Made by a program: the position numbers and the translations under genes. Positions 31,070 through 32,368 of a stretch of DNA of 32,368 nt are shown piece after piece; within the stretch, counting starts at the first letter, position 1, and each line of letters starts with the position of its first letter. This stretch comes from an uncultured Pseudomonadota bacterium (GTDB lineage Bacteria; Pseudomonadota; Gammaproteobacteria; Burkholderiales; SG8-39): assembly GCA_903909415.1 (NCBI GenBank), contig CAIVVS010000288.1, positions 1-32,368 on the forward strand. The letters run 5' to 3'. The notes beneath the pieces were generated by a model. The model saw only the letters and a list, made by a program, of their open reading frames with translations. It did no database searches and was not told the origin of the DNA.

Positions 31070-32247
31070 TGGTCGCGCTCCAGGATCATGACGTTGCTGA
31101 CCGACCAGTTGCGCCCGTAGGGTATCCAGCCCAGCCCCGACACCATCGCGTTGCCCGCGTCGGCCACTTGCCGGCCCCCGCCTTCCCCGAACAGCTGCCG
31201 GATGGCTTCCACGAATCCCAGTCCGCTGCCCGCCAGCCCGGGCTGGCCCGCCGACACCTGCCCGCCGCCCGTGTTGACCGGCAGGGTGCCCGTGTGGGAC
31301 ACGTCGGTGTCCAGCAGGAAGTCGCAACCCCCTCCCTCCGGGCAGAAGCCGATCTGCTCCATCTGCAGCATCACGGCGATCAGGAAGTCGTCGTAGGCCT
31401 GCAGCATGTCGATGTCGGAGATCGCCATGCCCGCCTGCGCCAAGGCCCGTTGCGCGGCGACGCGATGCCCGGTGGTCGTCATGTCGGGCACCGTGTCGGT
31501 TGCCCGGTAGTGGCTGCGCTCGCCGTAGCCCACGGGCCGCACGCGCCTGTGCAGCCCGAGTTCGGCGGCGCGCCGTTCCGTGGTCACGAGCACGGCGTTC
31601 GCGCCGTCGCATCGCATCACGCAATCGAGCAGGCAGACCGGGTCCGAGATCATCGGGGACGCCATGTAGTCTTCCAGCGACAGGGGCTTGCGGAGCTTCT
31701 CGCAGGCGTTGTCGTTCAGCAACGCGTGTCCGCGCAGGGTCACGGCGAGGCGGCCGAGCGCCCGCCGGTCCAGTCCGTAGCGGGCCTGGTAGGCGGACGA
31801 AATCAGCCCGAATGCACCGGGCGGCCCCATCAGGCCAACGGGGTCCTGCCACTCCGGCCGCCAGAGTCGCACCTGCGAGCGGTCGCCGCCGGTCGGGGCA
31901 TCCGCGGCCAGCACGACGACCGTGGTGCAGGCCCCGGTCCGTATCGCATCGCACGCCCGCGCCACCGCGGCGCAGAACGATGAACCGCCGAGGTCCACCC
32001 CCTGGCACCAGTCGAGTTCCAGGCCCAGGTACTCGGACACCGTGGCGGACCAGAACGGGTTGCCGGCCTCGGCAAGCGACTGGCATACCGCGAATCCGTC
32101 GACTTCGCGGTTCGTGATGCCGCAGTTGTCCAGCAGCCGGGCGAAGACCTCGCCGGCCAGGTCATGGACGGTCCGTCCGGATTTGAGGGTGCAACGCGCT
32201 TCGGCGTACCCGACGACAACCGGAACTGCGGGTTCCGTACTCTTCAT
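31066..32247 (-). CDS. Thiolase-family protein (SCP-x/lipid-transfer type)
   Basis: This 393-residue thiolase-fold protein resembles SCP2-type thiolases. The position that carries the nucleophilic Cys in classical thiolases lies in the DLGGSSFCAAVARA region; a Cys follows GGSSF, offset from the usual site. The C-terminal His/Cys motifs are altered: NTGGGQVSAGQPG replaces the usual GGxxAxGHP, and no CxGxG segment is seen. With the coupled DUF35 protein it fits two-component acyl-CoA-cleaving (retro-aldol or thiolytic) systems for side-chain or aromatic degradation. ATG 32247 lies ten bases after the Bug gene stop, so an operon with upstream genes outside the window is likely. The reaction type is uncertain because canonical catalytic residues are not all visible. 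Confidence 0.85.
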   Translation of the reverse strand: MKSTEPAVPVVVGYAEARCTLKSGRTVHDLAGEVFARLLDNCGITNREVDGFAVCQSLAEAGNPFWSATVSEYLGLELDWCQGVDLGGSSFCAAVARACDAIRTGACTTVVVLAADAPTGGDRSQVRLWRPEWQDPVGLMGPPGAFGLISSAYQARYGLDRRALGRLAVTLRGHALLNDNACEKLRKPLSLEDYMASPMISDPVCLLDCVMRCDGANAVLVTTERRAAELGLHRRVRPVGYGERSHYRATDTVPDMTTTGHRVAAQRALAQAGMAISDIDMLQAYDDFLIAVMLQMEQIGFCPEGGGCDFLLDTDVSHTGTLPVNTGGGQVSAGQPGLAGSGLGFVEAIRQLFGEGGGRQVADAGNAMVSGLGWIPYGRNWSVSNVMILERDQ

Positions 32248-32257
32248 GGACTCGGGG

Positions 32258-32368
32258 CTATTCCGCGCGGGCGCCGGAACTGCGTACGACGGCAGTCCAT
32301 TTGCTGATCTCGTCGCGGATGAAGCCCGAAAACTGCTCCGGACTCATGGTGACCGGGTCCAGGCCGAT
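32258..32368 (-). CDS. Bug/TctC-type substrate-binding protein, C-terminal fragment (cut by window)
   Basis: Translation of the minus strand from the window edge gives 36 residues and a TAG stop. The fragment contains MSPEQFSGFIRDEISKW, the characteristic C-terminal helix of Bug proteins; compare [18 protein letters not shown] in the Bug protein at 24247-25233. The start and most of the gene lie beyond the window. It is the third Bug gene here and precedes the thiolase by ten bases, suggesting that its ligand enters the thiolase/DUF35 pathway. Confidence 0.85.
   Translation of the reverse strand: MGLDPVTMSPEQFSGFIRDEISKWTAVVRSSGARAE

Overview
The window is uniformly GC-rich and densely coded, with almost every third codon position G or C. 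Three things point to a betaproteobacterium, most likely Burkholderiales: several Bug/TctC-type periplasmic binding proteins, an intracellular polyhydroxyalkanoate depolymerase and an MXKDX pentapeptide-repeat protein. This is inference from gene content; no rRNA or other taxonomic marker is present. I found no phage, transposase, CRISPR, tRNA or rRNA feature.

Layout. Positions 1-3.5 kb (+): a CE1/LpqC-type esterase cut by the window edge, a glutathione S-transferase and a FadD acyl-CoA ligase. 3.6-5.1 kb: a lone receiver-domain response regulator (-) and an EamA exporter (+). 5.2-9.9 kb: PhaZ (+), then on the minus strand a TPR-methyltransferase and a fumarylacetoacetate-hydrolase-family enzyme followed by a Bcr/CflA MFS exporter. 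10.2-13.2 kb (+): a complete tripartite tricarboxylate transporter (TctC-TctB-TctA). 13.2-16.9 kb (-): a tightly overlapping operon of a DenD-like sugar-acid dehydrogenase, an IlvD/Edd-family dehydratase and a 3-hydroxyisobutyrate-dehydrogenase-family reductase. It is divergent from a TRAP binding protein at 17-18 kb. 18.1-20.7 kb (-): ChaC, the MXKDX protein, a VOC protein and phenylalanine hydroxylase. 21-27.1 kb (+): a molybdenum hydroxylase large subunit without its usual partners, MurI, an orphan Bug protein and RecQ. 27.2-29.1 kb (-): MmgE/PrpD and a PaaI thioesterase. 29.2-30.6 kb (+): a secreted M20 peptidase. 30.6-32.4 kb (-): a DUF35 OB-fold protein and an SCP-x-type thiolase, preceded by the 3' end of a third Bug gene.

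How the genes fit together. The centre (8.8-18 kb) reads as an organic-acid uptake and breakdown region. Two unrelated uptake systems flank a hydrolase and a three-enzyme operon whose chemistry (oxidise, dehydrate, reduce) suits hydroxylated sugar acids. The DenD-IlvD-reductase operon lacks the DUF1537 kinase and the aldolase of the known four-carbon acid-sugar routes and has a dehydratase instead. It is the best candidate here for an undescribed pathway. The outer parts are mostly core genes (MurI, RecQ, FadD, PhaZ, PhhA) mixed with accessory catabolic enzymes.

Starts were chosen from ribosome-binding sites, family N-termini and overlaps with neighbours. Several frames run open far beyond the real genes because stop codons are rare at this GC content.
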